Shown here one piece after another: positions 45,401 through 53,100 of a stretch of 64,000 nt of DNA. The position numbers were made by a program, and so were the translations under genes. The notes under the pieces are model-generated. The model was given only the letters and a program-made list of their open reading frames with translations. It ran no database searches and was not told the DNA's origin. This stretch comes from Pseudomonas lini (GTDB taxonomy: Bacteria > Pseudomonadota > Gammaproteobacteria > Pseudomonadales > Pseudomonadaceae): the NCBI RefSeq assembly GCF_964063345.1, contig NZ_OZ061318.1, positions 1,240,001 through 1,304,000 on the forward strand, written 5' to 3'. Numbering within the stretch: position 1 is the first letter of the stretch; each line of letters opens with the position of its first letter.

Positions 45401-47126
45401 GCACAGCGACAATGGCGACGATCATGTCCAGCGAACGCTCAACCGCCACGCCCACTCGAACATCGGGGCCGACGCCACGGGCAATCAGCTGATGCGCCCA
45501 TTGGTTGGCCTGTTGATTGAGTTCGGCGTACGTCAGCCGTTGCCCGGCGAACACCACCGCCGGCGCCTGCGGACGACGCTCGGCTTGAGCCTCGATCAAC
45601 TGATGAATGCACTGGCTGACCGGATGCACCACCGGGCTTGGGTTCCAGTGTGCGAGCAGTTGCTGTTGCTGCGCATCATCAAGCACTGGCAGTTGGGCAA
45701 TGCGCTGAGTCGGGTCCTGAACGATCGCCCGCAGCAAGTTGCGCCAATGCTGCGCCAGACGCTCGATGGTCGCAGGCTCGAACAGGTCGGTGGCGTATTT
45801 GAGCACCGCTTCAATGCCATGGGCCTGCTCGGTGGTGTTCAGCACCAGATCGAATTGCGCGGTTGCGCTTTGCCATTCCAGCGGTTCAATGCTCAAGCCG
45901 TTCAAGCGCGTCTCGACACTGATCCGGCTTTCGGCCTGATGATTGAACATCACCTGGAACAACGGGCTGTGACTCAGGCTGCGTCCCGGCTCCAGGGCTT
46001 CCACCAGTTGTTCGAACGGCAGGTCCTGATGCGCCTGGGCTTCCTGTGCGGTTTGCCGAACCTGGCGCAGCAAATCGACGAAGCTGGCTTGCCCGTCGAC
46101 GTCCGCCTTGAGCACCTGGGTGTTGACGAAAAAACCGATCAGACGCTCGATCTCCACGCGCCCGCGGTTGGCCACCGGCACACCGACGCGGATGTCAGTT
46201 TGGCCGCTGTAGCGGTACAACAAGGTCTGGAACGAGGCCAGCAACAGCACGAACAGCGTGACGTTTTCCCGTCGGGCGAAAGCCTTGAGGCTGTCGCTCA
46301 GCACCGGGTCCAGAATCAGGTTGTGGCTGGCCCCGGCAAAACTCTGCTCCACCGGACGCGCACGGTCGGTGGGCAACTCCAACACTGGTTGCTCGCCGCC
46401 GAGCTTATGTTGCCAGTAGGCCAGTTGACGTTCCTGTTCGCCGGCCTCCATCCACTGCCGCTGCCACAGGGCGTAGTCGGCGTATTGAATCGGCAGGGCC
46501 GGCAGCCCAGCGTCATGCCCGAGGTTGAAACCGGCATACAACTGCACCAGCTCCTCGATCATCACCTGCAACGACCAACCGTCCGACACGATGTGGTGCA
46601 GGGTCAGCACCAGCACGTGATCATGCGGGGTGACTTGCAGCAGGGCCGCGCGCAACAGCGGGCCGGTCTGCAAATCGAAAGCTTGCTGGCTCTGGGTCTG
46701 GACGAAGGCCTGGATCGACGCCTGCGGGTTTGCCGCCAGTTCAGGGCTCAGCTCGTGAATATCCAGGGCAAACAATCCTGCGGGCAGGATCGTTTGCAAG
46801 GGTTGCCCGGCGTCTTGAGTGAACACCGTGCGCAAGGTTTCGTGACGTTCGACCAGCGCCTGGACGCTGCGCTGCAACGCGGCCACATCCAGCGGGCCCT
46901 GCAAGCGCAGGGCCGTCGGAATGTTGTAGGCCGCGCTGTGCGGCGCCCATTGCCAGAGAAACCACTGGCGCTGTTGAGCGTAGGACAGCAACAACGGTTC
47001 TTCAGCCGTGCGCTTGAAAACCGGGGCAATGTCAAAAAGGTTGACGCCTTTCTGCTTGAGCAGAACCGCCAGAGCCTTTCTTTGCTTAGCCGAAAGTTGT
47101 CCTACCGACTCGATTAACTCTTGCAC
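33453..47126 (-). CDS. NRPS, three modules (Thr, Ala, OH-Orn), ends in an epimerization domain
   Basis: A 4557-residue synthetase. Approximate order: C(LCL) 45-490, A 500-1010, T to 1100, E to 1560; C(DCL) to 2010, A to 2520, T to 2620, E to 3070; C(DCL) to 3530, A to 4050, T to 4130, E to the end. Ten-residue pocket codes read from the sequence: DFWNVGMVHK (Thr), DLWNNALTYK (Ala, possibly Gly) and DGECCGGVTK (N5-hydroxyornithine type). All three E domains keep HHLVVDxVSW and EGHGRED. All three T domains have LGGDS. The protein stops directly after the third E domain, with no thioesterase or reductase. Predicted contribution: D-Thr, D-Ala, D-OHOrn. It occupies the pvdD/pvdJ position next to fpvA and is last in the operon. 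Ala-versus-Gly and stereochemistry are inferences. Confidence 0.95.
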   Translation of the reverse strand: MQELIESVGQLSAKQRKALAVLLKQKGVNLFDIAPVFKRTAEEPLLLSYAQQRQWFLWQWAPHSAAYNIPTALRLQGPLDVAALQRSVQALVERHETLRTVFTQDAGQPLQTILPAGLFALDIHELSPELAANPQASIQAFVQTQSQQAFDLQTGPLLRAALLQVTPHDHVLVLTLHHIVSDGWSLQVMIEELVQLYAGFNLGHDAGLPALPIQYADYALWQRQWMEAGEQERQLAYWQHKLGGEQPVLELPTDRARPVEQSFAGASHNLILDPVLSDSLKAFARRENVTLFVLLLASFQTLLYRYSGQTDIRVGVPVANRGRVEIERLIGFFVNTQVLKADVDGQASFVDLLRQVRQTAQEAQAHQDLPFEQLVEALEPGRSLSHSPLFQVMFNHQAESRISVETRLNGLSIEPLEWQSATAQFDLVLNTTEQAHGIEAVLKYATDLFEPATIERLAQHWRNLLRAIVQDPTQRIAQLPVLDDAQQQQLLAHWNPSPVVHPVSQCIHQLIEAQAERRPQAPAVVFAGQRLTYAELNQQANQWAHQLIARGVGPDVRVGVAVERSLDMIVAIVAVLKAGGAYVPLDPSYPDDRLRYMIEDSGIELLLTQGHLLAQLPIPPGLACLDLNQPLPESSTANPPCLTTADNLAYVIYTSGSTGKPKGALLPHGNVIRLFSATDHWFGFGPEDSWTLFHSYAFDFSVWEIFGALLHGGKLVVVPHDVTRSPEEFYTLLCDEQVTVLNQTPSAFKPLMQVASASSRNHALRYVVFGGEALEVQSLRPWFERFGDRAPTLINMYGITETTVHVTYRPLSMADLQQTHSSPIGEPIVDLSWYLLDDALNLVPQGCIGELYIAGAGLARGYLNQPGMSATRFVPDPFNPQAGERLYRTGDLARLRGDGVIEYIGRIDHQVKIRGFRIELGEIETQLLNHGAVREAVVLAVEGLSGQQLAAWIVPSEPLDADAHAGLRDSIKAQLRETLPDYMVPVSWVFLDRLPLTANGKLDRKQLPNPDVSLVQEAYAAPRSELEQRLAEIWQDVLKVERVGLNDNFFELGGDSIISIQVVSRARQAGIRFSPKDIFQHQTVQRLATVAQQSDAVQAMQGDVLGAAVLTPIQQYFFATEIPQRQHWNQSILLTPAEPLQAAALEQALEHLQRHHDALRLRYRQTAGGWVQEHAAVDQPNTLLRTVALPDSEALPALCLALQRSLNLSDGPLIRAALVDLPDASQRLLLVIHHLVVDGVSWRILLEDLQTAYQQLSAGTPLRLPAKTTAFKDWGERLQGYARSAGLETELDYWRGQLSEAPADLPLDNPQGQLQNRFERSVDTRLDAERTRQLLQQAPAVYRTQVNDLLLTALARVLCEWTASDSALVQLEGHGREDLFDDLDLSRTVGWFTSMFPVRLTPQASLEASIKGIKEQLRSIPNKGIGFGLLRYLGSDAAQAALSGLSQPKVTFNYLGQFDNNFDEGALWVPATEDKGAGQDEQAPMSNWLTIDGRVYQGQLSLTWTYSGDVFEEATINALARAYEVALGELIDHCLSHPSGGLTPSDVPLAGLSQTHLDSLPIAAQRIEDIYPLAPMQQGILFHSLYDADASAYVYQMLLDIDGLDVPRFQQAWQRVVDRHEVLRAGFIWGREGLDTPLQVIYRQLTLEMPEVDVRDEPDLQAVLEARALADRERGFDLQNPPLLRLCLLRTADDRHRLIFTCHHILMDGWSNSRMFGEVLQDYAGHPVPSAQGRYRDFLAWLQRQDKDAAQAFWRGQLAELDEPTRLASACHGQTVPGPGKGVHKLTFDAAFTQRLNGFSRQQQVTLNSLVQAAWLLVLQRYTGQSSVAFGATVSGRPVDLPGIEQQLGLFINTLPVIASPPATCSVSDWVRSVQDKNLLLRDYEQTPLQDIQRLAALNGEALFDTLLVFENYPVSDTLEANPGGLRFSGLEHREQTNYGLTLIAGAGEVLSLDFNYLTEHFAERSIVGLAAHLEEVLRQFLDAPQRLLGEIGLLPATELRTLAEWNDHHAAYPAQALIHQGFEAQVEARPQAIALRHAGAELTYGELNRRANQLARHLQTLGVGAEIRVGVAMPRSAELVIALMAVLKAGGTYVPLDPDYPADRVAYMLDDSQARVLLTQPHLLSQLPETQAQVVWVEAGGQAFTDLAPHNLEGRIDSANLAYVIYTSGSTGKPKGVAIAHRNVQALIHWSHEVYSEEDLQGVLASTSVCFDLSVWEIFVTLARGGSIIMARNALELPDLPERDQVRLINTVPSAIAALQRAGQIPSGVRIINLAGEPLKQGLVDTLYRETSVEHVYDLYGPSEDTTYSTCTRREAGGQANIGRPLVNTTAHLLDAQLQAAPIGVAAELYLAGDGITRGYLFRPGLTAERFVPNPLASNGERMYRTGDLTRLRDDGLIEYVGRIDHQVKVRGFRIELGEIEARLLAHDSVREGVVLAVEGHSGQQLAAYVVPMQADLSPQQQDDLSEALKVGLKAHLPDYMVPAQWLFIEQLPLTPNGKLDRKALPTPDANQLQRDYVAPRTALEQQIAGIWQDILKLERVGVTDNFFTLGGDSIISIQVVSRARQQGISFTPKDLFQQQTVQGLATVAQLGKALAPTDQGPVTGETPLLPIQQWFFEQPLPQRHHWNQSVLLKPLNPLMAAPLEQALHALIDHHDGLRLGFTQTPGSWSASYRTVEQQRLSPLWLESVSDAAHLERVAEHAQRSLDLQQGPLLRAVLFDLPEGEQRLLLIVHHLVVDGVSWRILLEDLQGSYRQLLAGEPLALAAKTTSFKHWAEQLQRHARSESLLGQLPYWQAQRSDGAPLPQDNPQGSLQSRHALTLYSRLNPTLTRRLLQQTPAAYRTQVNDLLLTALARVIARWSEQSSVLIQLEGHGREDVFDDLDLTRTVGWFTSLFPVKLTPTQELAGSIKQIKEQLRAIPDRGIGYGVLRYLGDEACQASLRTLPTPRITFNYLGQFDGSFDSQSGALFVPADEVKGAEHSNDALLGNWLTLNGQVYGGELSVGWSFSTHMFNASTIERLAEEYARELELLIEHCCHPDSHGVTPSDFPLAHLDQARLDALPVAPSRIEDIYPLSPMQEGMLFHTLSDNGSSLYVNQISLPVGGLDVERFRKAWEAVIARQAILRTSFHWHDGLAKPLQIVQRQATLDLQVLDWRDRDASEADIAARAAEDRARGFELTQAPLQRVLLIRSTEDQYQMVWTSHHILMDGWSSSRLFGEVIQHYAKGEISAENGRYRDFIAWLQTQDQDARELFWKARLAPVNEATALSQAIHPRHVSDEPGHNAIYSHWDAQQTDRLLQFCRDLRITPNTLIQGAWLLLLQRYTGKNTVTFGATVSGRPESLPNVGNMLGLFINTLPIIQTLEPDQPLADWLNRIQAYNLDIRDHSQAPLADVQRWSGLGGQALFDSIIVFENYPIDDRLQEDNDTGLSFGKSIGHDVTNVPMDLAVTLGDELSIEYLYLRSHFNAEAVEGIRLTLENTLEAMMRAPDERLGNLQRLSPEQWQAMQTWSAEPPADHQPQLLPELISRHALTQPEAIAVQCAGLSLSYGELERRANRLAHCLIEHGAGPEVVIGVALPRSLEMVVSFLAVLKSGAAYVPLDIDYPPERLAYMIEDSGMALLLTQSSLRTTLPAPEGLLRLELDHLDESRYADEAPVCRVLEQGLAYLVYTSGSTGRPKGVAVTQGPLSMHCQAIAKLYEMDTRSCELHFMSFAFDGAHERWLSTLYSGGRLVVRDGCLWTPEQTYQALHEYGVTIACFPPAYLKQLAEYAAASGIAPPPVRIYCFGGDAVPDQTFEQVKAALRPEYFTNGYGPTETVVTPMLWKVPVSQQCEAAYAPIGRAVGARSLYVLDEELNPLPPGFAGELYIGGYGVARGYHGRPDLTCERFVPNPFASGERLYRTGDLVRLRQDGVVDYVGRIDHQVKVRGFRIELGEVEASLRQLAQVSDALVIARDNASGKQLIGYVVTDAGQHLDDKALCDELKAGLRTTLPEYMVPAQIVCLSAFPITPNGKLDRKALPEPEFKSEEYVAPRNQQEELLAEIWSQVLQVEQVGISDNFFELGGDSILSLQVISRVRNHPTLQMELKLRDLMRYQTIAGIVEQDVVKASTAQPSVDLTHVASEGLFNLLPIQEWFFAEGMAESHHYNQSFLLSARQTLDLDALEQALGWIENHHDTLRLRFCQEGGRWLQRYAAPTERREPVLWRREVESSEQVEALANLTQRSLKLDDGPAWRVVHIALPDGQARLLMVIHHLVVDTVSWRILLDDLKVAYEACVMGIEPQLPIRTSSYRAFAEALQAQAPVIAEQELGYWLEQLDQPSVDLPCDNRRGKNQVRHQAQARLKLSREHTEQLLKQAPAVYRTQINDLLLSALSRALCRWSEQPSALILLEGHGREDLFENIDLSRSLGWFTSMFPVRLTPDSADIGASIVNVQAQLAAIPQKGIGYGVLRHLAGPQLARQLADLPQARVTFNYLGQFDQSFDEQALLVPALEETGDNYSLQANLGNWLEVVGQVYDGQLALRCIYSTQRYRASTMESFMQDYQRELEALIEHCMARVG

Positions 47127-47138
47127 GCGTTGTTCCCC

Positions 47139-50100
47139 TCAAGAAATCAGTTTTTCCAGATCATCGAGGGATAGACGTTTGAGGGCCTCCAGGGATTTAG
47201 CCAATTCGTCCTGAACCGGCGATAATTCGACGCGTAACGCTTCGATTCGAGTGCAGAACGCTTGCAGGGTGTCGGCTTCGAATAGCTCCTTGAGCGGCAC
47301 CTTGTCACCCAGGCGCTCCTTGATCCGGGTCACCACCAGTGTCGCCAGCAACGAATGCCCGCCCAATTGGAAGAAGTTGTCCGTCATGCCCACGCGCTCG
47401 ACTTCCAGCACCTCTTGCCAGACGGTCGCCACTTCCCATTGCAGATCGGTGCGCGGCGCTTCGTAACGCTGCAACGTCGGATTGCCGCCCAGCGCCATCA
47501 GGGCCTTGCGGTCGAGCTTGCCATTGGGGGTCAGCGGCAGCGCGTCGATCACGTGCAGATGGCTCGGCACCATGTGCGCCGGCAAGCGGCTGGCCAACGC
47601 CGCGCGCAGGGTTTCCACCAACGATAAATTGCCCGGTTGGCTCGCTACGACGTAGGCATGCAGATGCTTGCCCGCCGCGCCCTCCTGCGCCAGCACCACG
47701 GCTTCGCGCACCTCGGGCTGTTCCAGCAATCGGGCTTCGATCTCGCTCAGCTCAATGCGGAAGCCGCGAATCTTCACCTGATGGTCGGCACGACCGATGT
47801 ACTCAATCGTGTCGTCAGGCCCTTGGCGCACCAGATCGCCGGTGCGATACAGCCGCTCACCATGGGTGGCGAACGGGTCCGGTACGAAGCGTTCAGCCGT
47901 CAGGCCGGGACGCAGCAGATAACCTCGAGTCACGCCGGCACCGGCCAGGTACAACTCGGCCGCCAGCCCTGCCGGCAGCACTTGCAACTGGCTGTCGAGC
48001 AGGTAGGCCACGGTGTTATCCAGCGGCCGCCCGATGTTCGCCCGGCTGTTGGCGGTGCGCAGGGTGAAGGTCGAATAGGTGGTGTCTTCCGACGGCCCGT
48101 ACAGGTCATAAACCTGCTTGACCGAGGTGTTGGCGTACAGCGTATCGACCAGCGTCTGCTTGAGCGGCTCGCCGGCCAGATTGATGGTGGTGACCGACGC
48201 CGGAATCTGCCCGGCCCGTTGCAGCGCGGCAATCGCCGACGGCACCGTGTTGATCAGCGTCACGCGCTCACGGGCCGGCAACTCGGACAGCGCCAGAGCG
48301 TTGTCCGCCAGCACCATGCAACCGCCGCTGGCCAGCGTGACGAAAATCTCCCACACCGACAGGTCAAAGCAGATCGAAGTCGAGGCCAGCACGCCACGCA
48401 TCTGCTCATCGCGGTAAACACCCTGCGACCACTGGATCAGCGCCGCGAGGTTAGCGTGGGTAATCGCCACGCCTTTGGGCTTGCCGGTGGAACCGGAGGT
48501 GTAAATCACGTAGGCCAGGTTCTGCGCCACGATCCGGCTGACAGGCGCCGTGGACGGATACCCGGCGAGCCATTCGGCGCCCTCTTCGACCAACAACACT
48601 TGAGACGGCAACGCCTCGGGCAACATCGCCTGCAACGCGGCTTCGGTCAGCAGCACCGCCGCGCAACTGTCCTCAAGCATGTGCAGCAAGCGCTCTTGCG
48701 GATACTCCGGGTCCAGCGGCACGTAGGCTCCGCCGGCCTTGAGAATCGCGAGCAGCCCGACCAGCATGTCCGGCGTGCGGCGCATGCACACGCCGACCCG
48801 CACTTCCGGCCCGACACCCAGCGCTTGCAGCTTGTGCGCCAGTCGATTGGCCCGAGTGTCGAGGGTGCGGTAATCGAGGGTCTGCTCGGCGAACAACACC
48901 GCCGCGGCCTGCGGTTTGCGTTGTGCCTGTGCGTCAATCCGCTCGACCACGTTGCGCGAATCCAGCGCCGTGATCGCGGCCTTGCCCCAGTCGACAGCCG
49001 CTTGACGCGGTGCGCCATCCAGCAGTTGCAACGCGCCCAGAGGCTGCGAAGCGTCCGCCATAATTTGCATCATCAGGCCTTCAAGCTGGTTGCTCAGGTC
49101 GGCGATGGTGGCGTGATCGAAACAGGCCTGATCGAAGCTCAAGCCCAGGGTCAACTCACGACCGGTAACCGCCACCAGCGTCAGCGGATAGTTGGTCTGT
49201 TCCTGACGCGAGAGGGTGGAAAACTCCAGACCGGTGGCAGAGCCTTGGGCCAGCGCTTCGGCCATCGGATAGTTCTCGAACACCAGAATACTGTCGAACA
49301 GCGCGCCCTGCCCCGCCCAGCGCTGGATATCGTAGAGCGGCGTGTGCTCATGTTCGCGCAGGGCCAGGTTGAGGCTCTGCACCTGCTGAATCCACTGGCC
49401 GACCGGGATCTCGGCGGACGGCGAAGCCACCACCGGCAAGGTATTGATGAACAGGCCGATCTGCTGCTCGACGCCGGGCAAGTCCGTCGGCCGACCGGCC
49501 ACAGTGGCGCCGAAGGCCACGGTGTCCTGGCCGGTATAGCGCTGCAACAGCACCAGCCACGCGGCTTGCATCAGGCTATTGAGGGTGACTTTCTGTTCGC
49601 GGGCAAAGCGGTTCAAATCACCGGTTTGTTGTTCGCTGAACACATGTTGGTAATCGGCATAACCGCTGGCCGGCGTCTGACTGACCGGCATGGCGCTGGC
49701 CAAGCGGGTCGGCTCCTGAAGGTCAGCCAATGCCGACGTCCAGAACTCGCGACTGGCCTGAACATCGCGCTGGCCCAGCCACTCAATGTAATCGCGATAG
49801 CGCCCCGGGGTCGCCGCCGGCGTCATGCCAGCATAGCGTTGCAACACCTCGCCGAACAACTGCGAGGTGCTCCAGCCATCCATCAAGATGTGATGACTGG
49901 TGTAGATCAGGTGATGCTGCGCCTCACCGGTTTGCACCAGCAGCACGCGCAACAGCGGAGCCTGGTCCAGTTTGAAACCGGCGGTTAGATCCTCTCGGGC
50001 CAACTGATCGAGCGCCGCTTGAAGATCATCACGACCGCGCCAGTCCTGCACGGTCATGGGCATCTGCACCGTCTGCCGGACAATCTGCACCGCCGCATCG

Positions 50101-53100
50101 GCGTCCTCGGGCCAGACGAATACTGTGCGCAGAATCTCATGGGCCTCCAGCGTCTGCTGCCAGGCTTGACGGAAACGCTCGGCGTCCAGTTGCTGCACAT
50201 CGACCCGCAACTGATTGGTGTAGGCCGGGCCATCCGGCTCGTTGAGGCTGTGGAACAGGATGCCCTGCTGCATCGGCGACAACGGATAGAGATCGCTGAT
50301 ATCCCGCGCCGGCACCGGCAACGCCGACAGTTGCGCTTGCGTCAGGCGCACCAGATTGAAGTCCGACGGCGTGACCCCGGCATGCTCACCGGCAGTGCAA
50401 TGCTCGATCAGTCGTTCCAGTTCATGGCAATAAGCATCGGCCAGTGCCTGAATGGTTTGCGGGCGGTACATGCCTTGGCCGAACGTCCAGCTCAATTCCA
50501 GCTCGCCGTCATAGACCTGGCCGTCGACGCTCAGCCAGTTGCTCAAGGGCGCAGCGTCATCCTGATGCTCGCCAGTGCTTTCGGCAGTCGGCATGAACAG
50601 TGCGCCGTCAGCGGCACTGAACGCGCCGTCGAACTGGCCCAGATAGTTGAACGTGATGCGCGGCGGCGGCAGTTCACGCAGCGGTTCGAAGCCTGCGAGG
50701 TAGCGCAGCACGCCGTAGCCGATGCCTTTGCCCGGCACCGCTCGCAGTTGTTCCTTGATCGCGCACAGCGAAGTGCCCGGCTCTGCCTGTGGGGTCAGGC
50801 GTACCGGAAACAGGCTGCTGAACCAGCCGACGGTGCGACTCAAATCCAGGTCGTCGAACAGGTCTTCGCGACCGTGGCCTTCGAGCTGGATCAGCACCGA
50901 ATCCTGTTTACTCCAGTCACACAGCACCCGCGCCAGGGCGGTCAGCAACAGGTCGTTGATCTGGGTGCGATAGGCCGCCGGTGCCACTTTGAGCAGCGCG
51001 TGGGTCAGCGCTTTGTTCAGGCGTGAAGTGGCCCGAGCGGCCTGACGGCGAGTCTGTCGCGTCTCGGGGAAATCCCTCGGCAAGTCACTGTTGCCGCCTT
51101 CCAGCGTGCGCTGCCAGTAGTCGCGCTCGGCCTTCAAAATATCGCTTTGCCCGTAACGGTGCAGGTGTTGCGCCCAGGCTTGGAGCGAGCTGCTTTTAAC
51201 CGGCAGGACAATCGCCTTGCCTGCCGCCAACGCGGTGTAGGCTAGCTGCAAATCTTCCAGCAGCACCCGCCAGGACACGCCATCCACAACCAAGTGATGG
51301 ATCACCAGCAGCAAACGTTGTGTGGCGTCAGGCAGGTTCACCAGTACCGCGCGCACCAGACGGCCCTGTTGCAGATCGAGACTGCGCTGGGCTTCGGTGG
51401 CCAGCGCTGGCAAATCGGCAAGGTCGTCCAGTGCCCGCACCCACAACAGGTCTGTGTGGCGCTGCGCTTGGAATGTCGCCTGCCAAGTCTCGCCCGACGC
51501 CTGGAAACTCAGGTTCAGCGCATCGTGCTGCTCGATCAGTGCAGCCAATGCGTTGCTTAGATGGGACGCGTCGAGGGGTGATTGCGGCTGCAGCATCACC
51601 GACTGGTTCCAGTGATGACGCTGGGGGATGTCGGTCTGGAAGAAACGCGCCTGGATCGGCAACAACGGCAGATCGCCGCTGATTTTTTGCGCGACGCTGG
51701 CCGCCGGTTTGCTCTCGATCAGCTTGGCGACTGCCGCCAACTGGCCGATGGTTTGCTTCTCGAACAGTTGCTTGGGACTCAGCTTGATGCCTTGGCGTTT
51801 GGCCCGGGCAATGATTTGCAGGCTGAGGATCGAATCGCCGCCCAGCTCGAAGAAGTTGTCGGTACTGCCCACCTGTTCAAGCTTCAGGACATCGGCCCAG
51901 ATGGCGGCGAGCTTCTGTTCGATCTCGCCCACCGGGGCGACAAATTGCTGCGTGACCAAGCCCGGCGTCGGCAAGGCACGCTTGTCCAGTTTGCCGTTGA
52001 CGGTCAGCGGCAGGCGCTCCAGAACCACGATCTGCGCCGGCACCATGTACTCCGGCAGGCAGGCCTGTAACTGCTGACGCAAGCCGTCGACATTCAACGC
52101 CAGGTCAGGCGCGGCCACGCAGTACGCCACCAGTTGCAGGCGTGTTTCATCACCGTCCAGCGGCAAGGCCAACACTGCGGCTTCGCTCACGCCGCTCAGG
52201 CCCAGCAATACCCGGGCGACTTCCGCCGGCTCCACCCGGTAGCCGCGCACCTTGACCTGGTCATCGGCACGACCAATGAATTCCAGCGCTCCCTGACGAT
52301 TGCGCCGCACCCGGTCACCGCTGCGGTAAACCCGCGCGCCGACGGCGCCAAACGGATCTGGCAAGAAGCGTTCGGCGGTCAGCCCCGGCTGCCCCAGATA
52401 ACCCAACGCCACACTGTCGCCGCCGATGTACAGCTCGCCCGCCACCTGATCGGCGACCGCGTTGAGCACATCGTCCAGCACGTAGACATGCGCACCCGAC
52501 AACGGACGGCCGACCGGCACGCTGCGGGCATCCGAGTCGAGCTCCTTGAGCTCATGGGTCAACACACCGACCGTGGTTTCGCTCGGGCCATAGTGGTTGA
52601 TGAACCGGCAGCCCGGCTTGAGTCGCCGCACCTGTTCGAGCAATGCCGGCGAGCAGGCCTCGCCACCCACGATCAGTGCGTGTTGCGGCAACACATCGGC
52701 GGCCCGGGAGGCTTGCATCAGCGCCGCCAAATGCCCCGGCACGATCTTCAACACGCCCACTTGGTGCTCGGCCATGTAATCGGCAAACCGGTCCGGGTCG
52801 AAGCCCAGCTCTTCGGGCAATACATGCAGCAAGCGACCGGAGCACAAGGCGCCGAACAGCACGGTAAACCCCAGGTCCGCCGCAATGGTCGAGACCAGCG
52901 CCATGCTTGCCGCTGGCTCCAGCGCCAAACGCTCCAACGCACCACGCACGTAACTGGTCAGAGCGCCGTGGCTCACCAGCACGCCTTTGGGTTGACCGGT
53001 GGAGCCAGAGGTGTGAATCACATAGGCCGCTGCATCCGCCGACAATGTCAGCGAAGGCTTCGTCGTCGGCTGGTCCTGCCAGCGTTCGGGGGCGAAGGCC

